From a virus, in the IMG/VR virus record IMGVR_UViG_3300023179_000247, positions 1-38,989 of that record: a stretch of 38,989 nt of DNA, one strand, 5' to 3'. A program made the position numbers and the translations under genes. Below the pieces are notes generated by a model that saw only the letters and a list, made by a program, of their open reading frames with translations, was not told the origin of the DNA and did not search any database. Positions 5,883-11,414 of the stretch are shown piece after piece (position 1 is the stretch's first letter; every line of letters begins with the position of its first letter).

Positions 5883-6246
5883 GCAACCGAAGTTGCCTGA
5901 AAGCGCGATACAACGCGCCGTGGTGGTGTATTTAGAAAAGTGTTTTGATGGCTTGTTTTTTCATGTGCCGAATGAAGGCAAGCGTAATCAAATCTGGGGC
6001 TGGCAACAGGGCATAAAAGCCGGTGTGCCTGATTTGTGCATGTTGTGGTGGGATGAAACAAACCGAATCCCGCGAATTGGTTTTATCGAATTAAAATCAG
6101 CCACCAATGGATTATCAGACAATCAACAACGCTGGCGTGAAAGCCTCATTGCTCTGGGCGTTTACTGGGGATTGGGCCGCAGCGTCAATGACGTGCAGGA
6201 TTTGCTTGAAAACTGGGGTGCGCCGCTGAAGGGGAGGATTGTCTAA
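5842..6246 (+). CDS. VRR-NUC domain nuclease
   Basis: This is a 134-residue protein with the VRR-NUC (PD-(D/E)XK-type) layout. It opens with LPESAIQRAVVVYLEK, then a conserved GIKAGVPDLCMLWWD segment (catalytic Asp) and GFIELKSATNGLSDNQQRW (catalytic Glu and Lys). Stand-alone phage VRR-NUC proteins are proposed junction- or structure-specific nucleases. ATG 5842 gives a 41-nt overlap with the HTH gene and has no strong SD; the open frame reaches further upstream (to 5746) but that part is a shadow. TTG 5895 is another candidate start. Confidence 0.85.
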   Translation: MPRIKKPPTSKKYKQPKLPESAIQRAVVVYLEKCFDGLFFHVPNEGKRNQIWGWQQGIKAGVPDLCMLWWDETNRIPRIGFIELKSATNGLSDNQQRWRESLIALGVYWGLGRSVNDVQDLLENWGAPLKGRIV

Positions 6247-6465
6247 TGCCTAAGTACTTTTGGTTTTCAAGTTAGTGCACTTCAGTGCAATAAGAAAGAG
6301 GGAATTGCATTTGAATGGCCTGAAATGAAACTTGCAACTTCAGTATTTTAATTCCGGCAACAGTACTTTGGGTTGAGTTGTCGCAGTATTTCTACTGAAA
6401 AAGCAGTGGCGGTGATGAGCCGCCACGCCCGTTTGCAAGGATATACCTTGCAAGATGAAACATCC
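6247..6465. other. Gene-free gap between convergent genes, rich in palindromes
   Basis: I see no convincing gene in these 219 bases. Three inverted repeats are clear: TGCACT-TC-AGTGCA (6276-6289), GTGGCGG with a 7-nt loop and CCGCCAC (6406-6426), and TTGCAAGG-ATATA-CCTTGCAA (6433-6453). The last two could be stem-loops ending the converging VRR-NUC and membrane-protein transcripts, although neither is followed by a T run. The first has too small a loop for a hairpin and looks more like a protein site. Confidence 0.6.
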
Positions 6466-6654
6466 CTACTTTACCGCAAAGCCAACAGCTTTGGCAAGCT
6501 TATTTCCGCAACCATTAAATTCGGCCACCTGCCTGTCCATACGTTCAAACGCAGCGGCATAGTCATCAATGGATGATGTCAGTTGTGCTGAGGCCCAAAC
6601 CACCGCACAAGCTGCGGCGATTAGCCCAATATTTACCGCAATAGTTTTAATCAT
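6466..6654 (-). CDS. Small membrane protein C
   Basis: This is a 62-residue protein, MIKTIAVNIGLIAAACAVVW at the N-terminus: one membrane helix (about 4-24), then an amphipathic, charged tail with a Cys (EFNGCGNKL). GGAG lies 8 nt before ATG 6654. It is the last of three overlapping membrane-protein genes. The layout (N-in or N-out helix plus soluble tail) is compatible with superinfection exclusion or envelope functions, but nothing proves one. Confidence 0.6.
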   Translation of the reverse strand: MIKTIAVNIGLIAAACAVVWASAQLTSSIDDYAAAFERMDRQVAEFNGCGNKLAKAVGFAVK

Positions 6655-6730
6655 GGGTTATGCTCCAGGCTAGGGTGAGCGCCAGTATCGCAAATGATAC
6701 CAGCGTGGGGATGGTGGTGGTGTCAATCAT
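6647..6730 (-). CDS. 27-residue hydrophobic peptide
   Basis: ATG 6730 to TAA 6647 encodes MIDTTTIPTLVSFAILALTL followed by AWSITHD, essentially one membrane helix. It has GGAG about 7 nt upstream, overlaps the upstream gene by 8 nt and the downstream gene by 8 nt, which fills an otherwise unexplained spacing between two coupled genes. No homologue recognised. Confidence 0.5.
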   Translation of the reverse strand: MIDTTTIPTLVSFAILALTLAWSITHD

Positions 6731-6944
6731 TGGCGGCCTCCAAACGTTCTAACATCGCCTGCAAGCGCTTCTTTTCACGTTGCTTGGCCGCACGTTCGCA
6801 TTCACCGTAAAAGTCGCCCCACGGGCTTCTTTTGGTGGGCAGAGGGTCAAACATACCCGCGATGACAATCAAGGCTAGAACAGCCATGACAATAACCCCA
6901 GCACCTGTTCCGTCGCTATAGACAGCTTGAGTTCCAACATACAT
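6723..6944 (-). CDS. Small membrane protein A
   Basis: This is a 73-residue protein. ATG 6944 is chosen because GGAGG sits 6 nt upstream; the open frame starts at TTG 6950. Residues about 14-30 (AGVIVMAVLALIVIAGMF) form a membrane helix, followed by a basic, helical tail ending LERLEAAND. The last 18 nt are identical to the end of the gene at 36236-36511, which also overlaps a membrane-protein start. Confidence 0.6.
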   Translation of the reverse strand: MYVGTQAVYSDGTGAGVIVMAVLALIVIAGMFDPLPTKRSPWGDFYGECERAAKQREKKRLQAMLERLEAAND

Positions 6945-6981
6945 TTTCAACCTCCGTTAACCAAGGCGTGATTGCCTTTGA

Positions 6982-6998
6982 ACGGTGTTATACGCCGT
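6982..6998. promoter_or_regulatory. 17-bp near-palindrome upstream of membrane-protein genes
   Basis: ACGGTGT-TAT-ACGCCGT pairs at all seven arm positions if one G-T pair is allowed. On the minus strand it contains GTATAAC, a possible -10, about 45 nt upstream of ATG 6944, but no good -35 is seen. It could be an operator for the membrane-protein genes. Confidence 0.35.
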
Positions 6999-7019
6999 GT
7001 CTATTACTTTATACTTAAA

Positions 7020-7041
7020 GCAAAAAGCAATAAAATTGCTA
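7020..7041 (-). terminator. Rho-independent terminator of the methyltransferase gene (stop-codon hairpin, copy 2)
   Basis: On the minus strand the stop TAG runs directly into AGCAAT-TTT-ATTGCT, a 6-bp hairpin, followed by TTTTG. The stem includes the stop codon. The 15-mer TAGCAATTTTATTGC is identical to the one at the end of the Gp157 gene. Confidence 0.65.
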
Positions 7042-8229
7042 ATTTATGTCATCAAAGGCTTTGCCGCTTTGCTCGTGGACAGCTTTAAGGCCAGTGAACG
7101 CCTGCCAGCGTTTTATAATAACATCACAATAAATGGGGTTTAGTTCAAAACCTAAGCAAATTCTCCCTGTTTTCTCGGCTGCAATTAAGGTTGTGCCAGA
7201 ACCAAGAAACGGGTCATAAACTAAATCACCTATGTTGCTGTTGTTTTCAATAGGCCGCTTCATGCACTCAACAGGTTTTTGCGTTCCGTGTCCGTGTCCA
7301 TTATCTTCGCGAGCCTTTATCTGCCAAAGAGTTGTCTTGTCTCTTCCACCGCACCAATTTCCATTTTTTCCTTTTCTCACTACATACCATGCAGGCTCAT
7401 GTTGCCAATGATAGTGTCCTCGTCCAAATGTCATCCTGTCCTTTGCCCAAATAATCATGGCTCGATGTTCAAAACCACAATTTTCCAAACTAGAGAGAAC
7501 TGTTGATGTAAATAGATTTGCGTGCCAAACATAAGCAACATCTCCAGTAAATAAACTCCAAGCCTCTGTCCAATCAGCTCTGTCATCATTAAGAACCTTG
7601 CCAGCCTTGTTTTTATTATTGCTGGTTCTAGTCGGGTCGTAATTAACACCATAGGGCGGGTCAGTCACCATCAGATTCGGTTTTAATTCTCCAAAAAGCC
7701 GCGCCGCGTTAGTAGATAAAGTGCAATCACCACACATCAAACGATGCTTGCCGAGCAACCAAACATCGCCAAGAACGCTTTTTGGCTTATCTGCTGCTTC
7801 TGGCACCTCATCTTCATCTGTTAAAAATTCTTTTTTTTCTGTTTCAAAGCCAACCAGCAACTTTTCATCCATACCCCACTCAACCAAATCACCCAAATCA
7901 AAATCAGCGCCAAGTATGTCGAAATCAAATTCGCCAAAGTTAAGGTTGTCTTGCACCATTAATTGCTGAAATTCCTTGTCGGTTAACGTCCTGCTGGGGA
8001 CAAGGCAGGCCACGCTATCAAAACCTAATTCTTTGAGGGCTTCAAGGCGTTGGTGTCCGCCTGCTATCGTGCCGTCTGGTTGGCATACGATGCGCTGATG
8101 ATACCCCAGAGCGCGCAGGCTTTTTTTCAGGCGTTCGAATGCTTGTTTGCTAATCCGGCGCGGATTGCGTGGGTAAGGCTTCAAATCCTTAAGCGCGATT
8201 CGCTTTTCAGTCCATTCAATCTTTTGCAT
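7039..8229 (-). CDS. ParB-domain / DNA methyltransferase fusion
   Basis: This is a 396-residue protein. Residues about 12-95 form a ParB/sulfiredoxin-like domain (LKPYPRNPRR, then GTIAGGHQRLEALKELG). Residues about 155-390 are a beta-class adenine-N6/cytosine-N4 methyltransferase with DPPYG at 190-194 (catalytic motif IV) before DPFLGSGTT at 339-347 (SAM-binding motif I). This fusion is common in phages as an orphan methylase that can shield phage DNA from restriction or mark it. No restriction enzyme gene is adjacent. Its start overlaps the HTH gene upstream by 14 nt, so the regulator and methylase form one operon that ends at the terminator just after it. Confidence 0.92.
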   Translation of the reverse strand: MQKIEWTEKRIALKDLKPYPRNPRRISKQAFERLKKSLRALGYHQRIVCQPDGTIAGGHQRLEALKELGFDSVACLVPSRTLTDKEFQQLMVQDNLNFGEFDFDILGADFDLGDLVEWGMDEKLLVGFETEKKEFLTDEDEVPEAADKPKSVLGDVWLLGKHRLMCGDCTLSTNAARLFGELKPNLMVTDPPYGVNYDPTRTSNNKNKAGKVLNDDRADWTEAWSLFTGDVAYVWHANLFTSTVLSSLENCGFEHRAMIIWAKDRMTFGRGHYHWQHEPAWYVVRKGKNGNWCGGRDKTTLWQIKAREDNGHGHGTQKPVECMKRPIENNSNIGDLVYDPFLGSGTTLIAAEKTGRICLGFELNPIYCDVIIKRWQAFTGLKAVHEQSGKAFDDIN

Positions 8230-8434
8230 TGACTTTATCCAAGGGGTTCAAAAATTCAGATAACTGCGGGTAAGTTTCAATAATTTTCATGCGCCGTTTG
8301 GCCACAAGGTTTTTGCTGCCGTTAACCACCTGATGAACATACGGCACGCTTGTGCCAATGATTTTGGCAACGGCGGTTAACGTGATTTTTTCGGCAGTCA
8401 TTAACTCGCGCAGTTTTGCTTCGAACAGGCCCAT
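8216..8434 (-). CDS. XRE-family HTH regulator (CI/Cro-like)
   Basis: This is a 72-residue protein. Residues about 5-45 (KLRELMTAEKITLTAVAKII, GTSVPYVHQVVNGSK) are a typical Cro/CI helix-turn-helix, with the recognition helix at SVPYVHQVVNG. There is no SD before ATG 8434, and the predicted promoter places the transcript start at about 8435, so its mRNA is probably leaderless, as for lambda cI from PRM. A 19-bp palindrome in that promoter is the likely operator. It probably controls itself, the methyltransferase and the divergent replication genes. Confidence 0.85.
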   Translation of the reverse strand: MGLFEAKLRELMTAEKITLTAVAKIIGTSVPYVHQVVNGSKNLVAKRRMKIIETYPQLSEFLNPLDKVNAKD

Positions 8435-8437
8435 GTC

Positions 8438-8470
8438 TTGACATTAACCAAATTTTGGTTAAGGTGTCAA
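8438..8470. promoter_or_regulatory. Symmetric operator between two facing TTGACA boxes
   Basis: A 19-bp perfect palindrome TTAACCAAA-T-TTTGGTTAA (8444-8462) is flanked by TTGACA on the plus strand (8438-8443) and TTGACA on the minus strand (8470-8465). Leftward promoter: -35 at 8470-8465, 17-nt spacer, -10 TTAATG (8447-8442), start near the ATG at 8434. A rightward promoter from 8438-8443 would have a poor -10 (AAGGTG). A regulator bound at the palindrome would cover both. Confidence 0.65.
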
Positions 8471-8471
8471 T

Positions 8472-8521
8472 GGGCAGTCGGTTCGCTACCGCTCGCTCGT
8501 TACCTACTGACGAGGCTGCCC
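8472..8521 (+). other. Possible branched RNA leader before the replication gene
   Basis: GGGCAG (8472-8477) pairs with CTGCCC (8516-8521). Inside, CGGT-TCGCT-ACCG (8479-8491) and CTCG/CGAG (8496-8499 with 8511-8514) can form two short arms, a small three-way junction 33 nt ahead of the replication gene start. It could be a structured leader or simply a dyad. Confidence 0.4.
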
Positions 8522-8553
8522 TCAACAAAAAAGTAGGTGAAAAGTAGGGGAAA

Positions 8554-9294
8554 ATGTCAAAAAAGCAAAACCACTGGTACCCTCGCTATGTTTCAGACTA
8601 TGCGATAAAAACCGGCCAGCTCACCATGATAGAACATGGGGCCTATACTTTATTACTTGATTACTACTACGCAACAGAAAAACCATTGGATGCAAATGCA
8701 TCTGTTTTGCATCGCGTTTGCAGAGCCTTTGCACAAGAAGAAAAGGATGCTTTGCAGTCTGTGTTGCATAAGTTTTTCACATTGAAGGATGATGGGTGGC
8801 ATAACACACGAGCCGATGAAGAATTGGCTAAGCGTATTGATATATCAGGGAAAAGAAGGCTTGCGGCCTATGCAAAACACCAAAATATTGCCCCTGAAAA
8901 CAGGGATGCAAATGCATACACATCTACACCTACATCTACACCTACATCTACAATAAATAATAATAACTATGATTATGGCGGCCTTGCGGTTTCACCGCCG
9001 CGGCCTACACCGTCAAAGGTTAATTTTTCTAATCCAGATTGGGATGGCGGCAACGAGGATGATATCAACCCCAAGGCGCGTGTGCTGCTGGACAAGGAAA
9101 AATTCGCGTTGCCTGATGAATTTTTTGACTACGCAAAGCCGCTGGGATGGGCGGCGTCTGAAATTCAGGCCGAATGCCATAAGTTTAAGTTTTATTTTAC
9201 CCAAGGCAAGGGTGAAGGAACGCGGCGTACCGTCAAAGGTTGGCGGCAAAGCTGGCACAACTGGTTAACAAACGCCAACAAACGGAGGGTTTAA
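8554..9294 (+). CDS. DUF1376 replication initiator-like protein
   Basis: This is a 246-residue protein. Residues about 4-110 match DUF1376: KKQNHWYPRYVSDYAIKTGQ, LTMIEHGAYTLLLDYYY, then KRRLAAYAKHQ. This winged-helix-like domain is typical of phage O-type initiators. Residues about 120-165 form a low-complexity hinge (TSTPTSTPTST, Asn/Pro-rich). The C-terminal part (DEFFDYAKPLGWAASEIQAE, WRQSWHNWL) resembles primosome/DnaT-type helper domains. AGGGGA precedes ATG 8554. The hinge codons contain direct repeats followed by an A/T-rich stretch, a lambda O-style origin layout. Confidence 0.85.
   Translation: MSKKQNHWYPRYVSDYAIKTGQLTMIEHGAYTLLLDYYYATEKPLDANASVLHRVCRAFAQEEKDALQSVLHKFFTLKDDGWHNTRADEELAKRIDISGKRRLAAYAKHQNIAPENRDANAYTSTPTSTPTSTINNNNYDYGGLAVSPPRPTPSKVNFSNPDWDGGNEDDINPKARVLLDKEKFALPDEFFDYAKPLGWAASEIQAECHKFKFYFTQGKGEGTRRTVKGWRQSWHNWLTNANKRRV
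8904..8978 (+). other. Candidate replication origin inside the initiator gene
   Basis: In order: GGATGCAAATGCAT (8904-8917, second copy of the same 14-mer at 8688-8701, with inverted arms ATGCA/TGCAT), then 2.75 tandem copies of the 12-mer ACATCTACACCT (8920-8952), then a very A/T-rich run (about 8952-8978). Iteron-like repeats plus an A/T-rich unwinding element in the hinge of an initiator gene is the lambda/P22-family origin plan. Confidence 0.55.
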
Positions 9295-9295
9295 C

Positions 9296-9892
9296 ATGGC
9301 ACGCAAAAACAATTTGGCAACCAACGATGAAAGCTTTGACAGGGATGACATTCCCACGCACAGCGAAAAAGTTAACCCTAATCAGGCCTACTGGGTTTAC
9401 AAGCGCATCGGCGATTACAAAAAAACCTACACCGAAACGCGGTACTTTTTTGACGGCCAAGACTGGGTGGATTTTCTGTTGTCGCTGAGCGCGGCGGGAT
9501 TCGGGCCCGAAACCCCAGCTTACTTCATGGGGGCAGAAATTGACATTGCCAACAGAACGCTTGCGATAGCGGGCCACTTCAGGTGCCAGAAAGTCATGGA
9601 CAAGTTCGGTGAGTTTTTGAAACAACGATGGCCAACACTGCAAATCAAAACGATTGACCCGATGCCCCCCCTGAAAAAAACGCACGCGCAAGCGGGAATG
9701 GATTGTTTGCGGTTCTACATCGGCGGCCACTTGGCAAGCGACTTTTGGGGTATTGCCAAAACCACCGAGCAAATGCAAAGGTTAACGTCCAGCACGCCAA
9801 AGCCACAATTAACCGTCAGGGGAGGTGAAAACGAAAGATTAACCAGCCGCCTGCCCAAGCCCATGCAAATGTCGATGGGGGAAGCTGATTAG
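9296..9892 (+). CDS. Hypothetical protein of the replication operon
   Basis: This is a 198-residue protein with GGAGGG 6 nt before ATG 9296, directly after the initiator gene (1-nt gap). No family recognised. N-terminal MARKNNLATNDESFDRDD is polar; the middle has YWVYKRIGDYKKTYTETRYF and aromatic-rich, possibly folded sequence; the C-terminus (about 155-198) is low-complexity with SSTPKP, SRLPKP repeats. Position suggests a replication or DNA-metabolism helper. Confidence 0.7.
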   Translation: MARKNNLATNDESFDRDDIPTHSEKVNPNQAYWVYKRIGDYKKTYTETRYFFDGQDWVDFLLSLSAAGFGPETPAYFMGAEIDIANRTLAIAGHFRCQKVMDKFGEFLKQRWPTLQIKTIDPMPPLKKTHAQAGMDCLRFYIGGHLASDFWGIAKTTEQMQRLTSSTPKPQLTVRGGENERLTSRLPKPMQMSMGEAD

Positions 9893-10005
9893 AATGCCTC
9901 AAAAACAATTACTAACGGGGGTAGGTTTTACTTTCATGGCTTCGGGCATGTCGTGTATAGGTAAAGCGCCCACGGGCTTCCTTGCGGCTTATTTTTGATA
10001 AGCGG
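9893..10005. terminator. Convergent intergenic region with a hairpin
   Basis: It lies between genes ending head-on at 9892 and 10006. It holds GCTTAT-TTTTG-ATAAGC (9987-10003), a 6-bp stem with a T-rich loop, and upstream GCCC-AC-GGGC. It probably serves both transcripts, but neither side has a long T run after the stem. No gene is seen. Confidence 0.4.
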
Positions 10006-10248
10006 TTAATCAAAGTTAAAATTAGCGTTTATTAAGAAAAACAAACACCCGCCACCAGAGAGTTTGCAGCCAAATTCTTGTGATAGCTTTTCTAAGCAAG
10101 CTTTAACGTCACAGCTAACTTCACTTAGGCATGAAACCAAAACAAGGTGGCCTATATAGTTTAAGTAGCATTTGCCATAAAATTTATCTGAAAATTCAGC
10201 AACCTTGTTTTCAAATGCCCGTTGCTTGTTTGATTCGTCCGTATTCAC
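10006..10248 (-). CDS. Hypothetical small protein, paralogue of the next gene
   Basis: This is an 80-residue protein starting at GTG 10248 with GAGG 4 nt upstream. FYGKCYLNYIGHLVLVSCLS, then CLEKLSQEFGCKLSGGGCLF and the end INANFNFD align with the C-terminal half of the protein at 10257-10661 (FYFFGNFVFVQCNADSADT, EKLEDIAIRFKCSLAKG, YNANFRF). Cysteine-rich, probably a small alpha/beta domain with alternating strands. No known family. Confidence 0.65.
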   Translation of the reverse strand: MNTDESNKQRAFENKVAEFSDKFYGKCYLNYIGHLVLVSCLSEVSCDVKACLEKLSQEFGCKLSGGGCLFFLINANFNFD

Positions 10249-10256
10249 AGAGCCTC

Positions 10257-10661
10257 TTAAAATCTAAAATTAGCGTTGTACAATGAAAACCAGCAAAACA
10301 ACCTGTCATCATGGCTGTATAACAATCCCTTTGCCAAACTGCACTTAAATCTTATAGCAATGTCTTCAAGTTTTTCTTGTGTCGTGTCGGCGCTGTCGGC
10401 GTTACATTGGACAAAAACAAAGTTGCCGAAAAAATAAAAACTTATCTCATTTAGTGCCAAGCTGCTTAAATTTTCAACACGCTGTTGGCACAACCTTTGC
10501 TCATTTAGCGCGTACTCCCTAAAAAAAGCCGCCCTCACCGCTTTTAATTGCCTGTCAATGTCACGCCCCCTCTTAAGGAATGGCCAGAAAATAGGCAACG
10601 TTCTCTTGTCAGCGTCCAACAAGCGGATAAGTTTTCTGTAATAATCAAGCCGTTCAGTCAT
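10257..10661 (-). CDS. Hypothetical protein with duplicated C-terminal domain
   Basis: This is a 134-residue protein. ATG 10661 has GGGAGG 7 nt upstream; the longer open frame to 10781 overlaps another gene and is rejected. Residues about 1-60 are helical and basic (LDYYRKLIRLLDADKRTLPI); residues about 60-134 are the domain shared with the gene at 10006-10248. The pair probably arose by tandem duplication of that domain. Function is unknown. Confidence 0.65.
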   Translation of the reverse strand: MTERLDYYRKLIRLLDADKRTLPIFWPFLKRGRDIDRQLKAVRAAFFREYALNEQRLCQQRVENLSSLALNEISFYFFGNFVFVQCNADSADTTQEKLEDIAIRFKCSLAKGLLYSHDDRLFCWFSLYNANFRF

Positions 10662-10665
10662 GGGA

Positions 10666-10824
10666 CTACCTCCCAACATAGCTTTTTGCTGTCTTGCGCT
10701 CAACAGCTTTAGCAAGCTGCTGGCACAGTCGTTCTTGGCTTTTGATTTGTTTTTCAACAAGTTCCTTGGCGCTAACTGCACCTAGCGGCCATGTAGCGGC
10801 CTCTTTGGGCAATTCGCGCCGCAT
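10666..10824 (-). CDS. Small helical protein, start uncertain or frameshifted
   Basis: From ATG 10824 this gives 52 residues: MRRELPKEAATWPLGAVSAK then KELVEKQIKSQERLCQQL and KTAKSYVGR. The coding-like frame extends upstream to 10866 (DESRLAQAKATIER), where no ATG is in frame. An ATG at 10865 is out of frame and reaches a stop after four codons; one extra base after it would join it to this frame (M-K-S-R-L-A). It is therefore either translated from 10824 or disrupted by a 1-nt deletion. It is too short for usual ORF lists but looks genuinely coding, and its end carries the SD of the next gene. Confidence 0.5.
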   Translation of the reverse strand: MRRELPKEAATWPLGAVSAKELVEKQIKSQERLCQQLAKAVERKTAKSYVGR

Positions 10825-10889
10825 GCGCTCAATCGTTGCTTTGGCTTGCGCTAATCTTGATTCATCTCAAATTAAGAAGGGGTAAATAA

Positions 10890-11049
10890 TAAAACACCCC
10901 CAAAAGCTGGCGGCTTGAGGGGGTGTATTTTAATCCTAACCAACGTCGAAGAAGGGTAGGTGGTACATGATAATAGAGTAACAGCCCAAAAGGCTAGGTT
11001 CTATCCATGAACCATACAGGGGGAGCGGAAGCGTTAGCCCGCCCCTTCT
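10890..11049 (-). ncRNA. Candidate structured RNA (three-way junction) upstream of the terminase genes
   Basis: A core of 100 nt (10950-11049) can fold around a closing helix P1 between AGAAGGG (10950-10956) and CCCTTCT (11043-11049). P2 is GCGG/CCGC (11025-11028, 11039-11042), stacked next to P1. P3 is a long arm: TGGT-a-CATG with CATG-a-ACCA (10961-10969, 11006-11014), ATAGA/TCTAT (10973-10977, 11000-11004) and AGCC/GGCT (10983-10986, 10992-10995). The P2 loop can also pair with 10936-10940 (GTTAG/CTAAC, 5 bp), a possible pseudoknot. A leftward promoter (11056-11084) predicts a start at 11049, exactly the end of P1, and a terminator follows at 10894-10926. The plus strand also has a U8 run right after P1, so orientation is not settled. 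No coding frame of note (only a 4-codon ORF). Confidence 0.65.
10894..10926 (-). terminator. Strong terminator-like hairpin, best read leftward
   Basis: ACACCCCC (10894-10901) pairs with GGGGGTGT (10919-10926), and the loop holds a second stem AAGC/GCTT (10904-10907, 10913-10916). On the minus strand it is followed by TTTTATTATTT, on the plus strand by ATTTTAAT. Leftward, it would end the RNA starting near 11049, or attenuate readthrough into 10824-10006. Confidence 0.75.
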
Positions 11050-11055
11050 GTTTTT

Positions 11056-11084
11056 TTTATAACGATTTATAGGGATTCCGTCAA
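11056..11084 (-). promoter_or_regulatory. Leftward promoter of the candidate RNA
   Basis: On the minus strand TTGACG (11084-11079), exactly 17 nt, then TATAAA (11061-11056). The A at 11049, 7 nt past the -10, is the expected start and is the first base of helix P1. The A run after the -10 is, on the other strand, the T8 that would look like a rightward terminator tail. Confidence 0.75.
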
Positions 11085-11141
11085 GTGGAATATACACAAT
11101 AATGCGCAATATTATTGCTTTTTGTATAGACTAGCCCTTGC

Positions 11142-11408
11142 TTAACAACCCCAGCGCCGCATCGAGGCCCTGGCACGAGTTGCTGGCCCCTTCGCACGCT
11201 TTACAACGCCGCCCATACGCGCACAAAACGAACGCTTACGCGCCGCGTCACGCTTAGTCTTGGGATTAGGCGCTGGAGGCTTTAACTTGCTGCCAGTCGC
11301 GCGGTTATACTTAGCGCGGCCCTTCGCTGTTAAACCAGCCCCGCGAGAAACAGGCAACTTTTCGCCACGCTTCACGGAAAGGTTAACCCGTTTGTTATTT
11401 CTAGGCAT
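11142..11408 (-). CDS. Very basic conserved phage protein, DUF6321-like
   Basis: This is an 88-residue protein, about a third Lys/Arg. GAGLTAKGRAKYNRATGSKL and KPPAPNPKTKRDAARKRSFC followed by ARMGGVVKRAKGP are the marks of a conserved small protein (DUF6321 as I recall it) often encoded beside terminase genes in phages and large viruses. DNA- or RNA-binding is likely from charge alone. There is no SD, and the predicted transcript start falls on the ATG, so its mRNA is probably leaderless. Confidence 0.8.
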   Translation of the reverse strand: MPRNNKRVNLSVKRGEKLPVSRGAGLTAKGRAKYNRATGSKLKPPAPNPKTKRDAARKRSFCARMGGVVKRAKGPATRARASMRRWGC

Positions 11409-11414
11409 GATTAA

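Noticed and set aside
6373-6576. Plus-strand 67-residue ORF
   Set aside because: No SD, crosses two hairpins and runs antisense to a small membrane-protein gene with good SD.
5634-8434. Temperate phage with a complete lysogeny module
   Set aside because: Two HTH regulators and switch-like promoters exist, but no integrase, excisionase, attachment site or partition gene is seen.
8322-8528. Minus-strand 68-residue ORF upstream of the HTH gene
   Set aside because: It covers the promoter, the palindrome and the HTH gene in another frame; no SD.
9233-9778. Minus-strand 181-residue ORF
   Set aside because: Antisense to the well-supported gene at 9296-9892, with no SD or family match.
10694-10885. 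Plus-strand 63-residue ORF
   Set aside because: Antisense to the coding-like frame 10866-10666, whose amino-acid make-up and downstream SD arrangement are more convincing.
11019-11058. Rightward terminator (GC hairpin plus T8) ending a plus-strand RNA
   Set aside because: Not excluded, but the T8 is the -10 flank of a near-consensus leftward promoter whose start matches the structure; no rightward promoter is visible before it.
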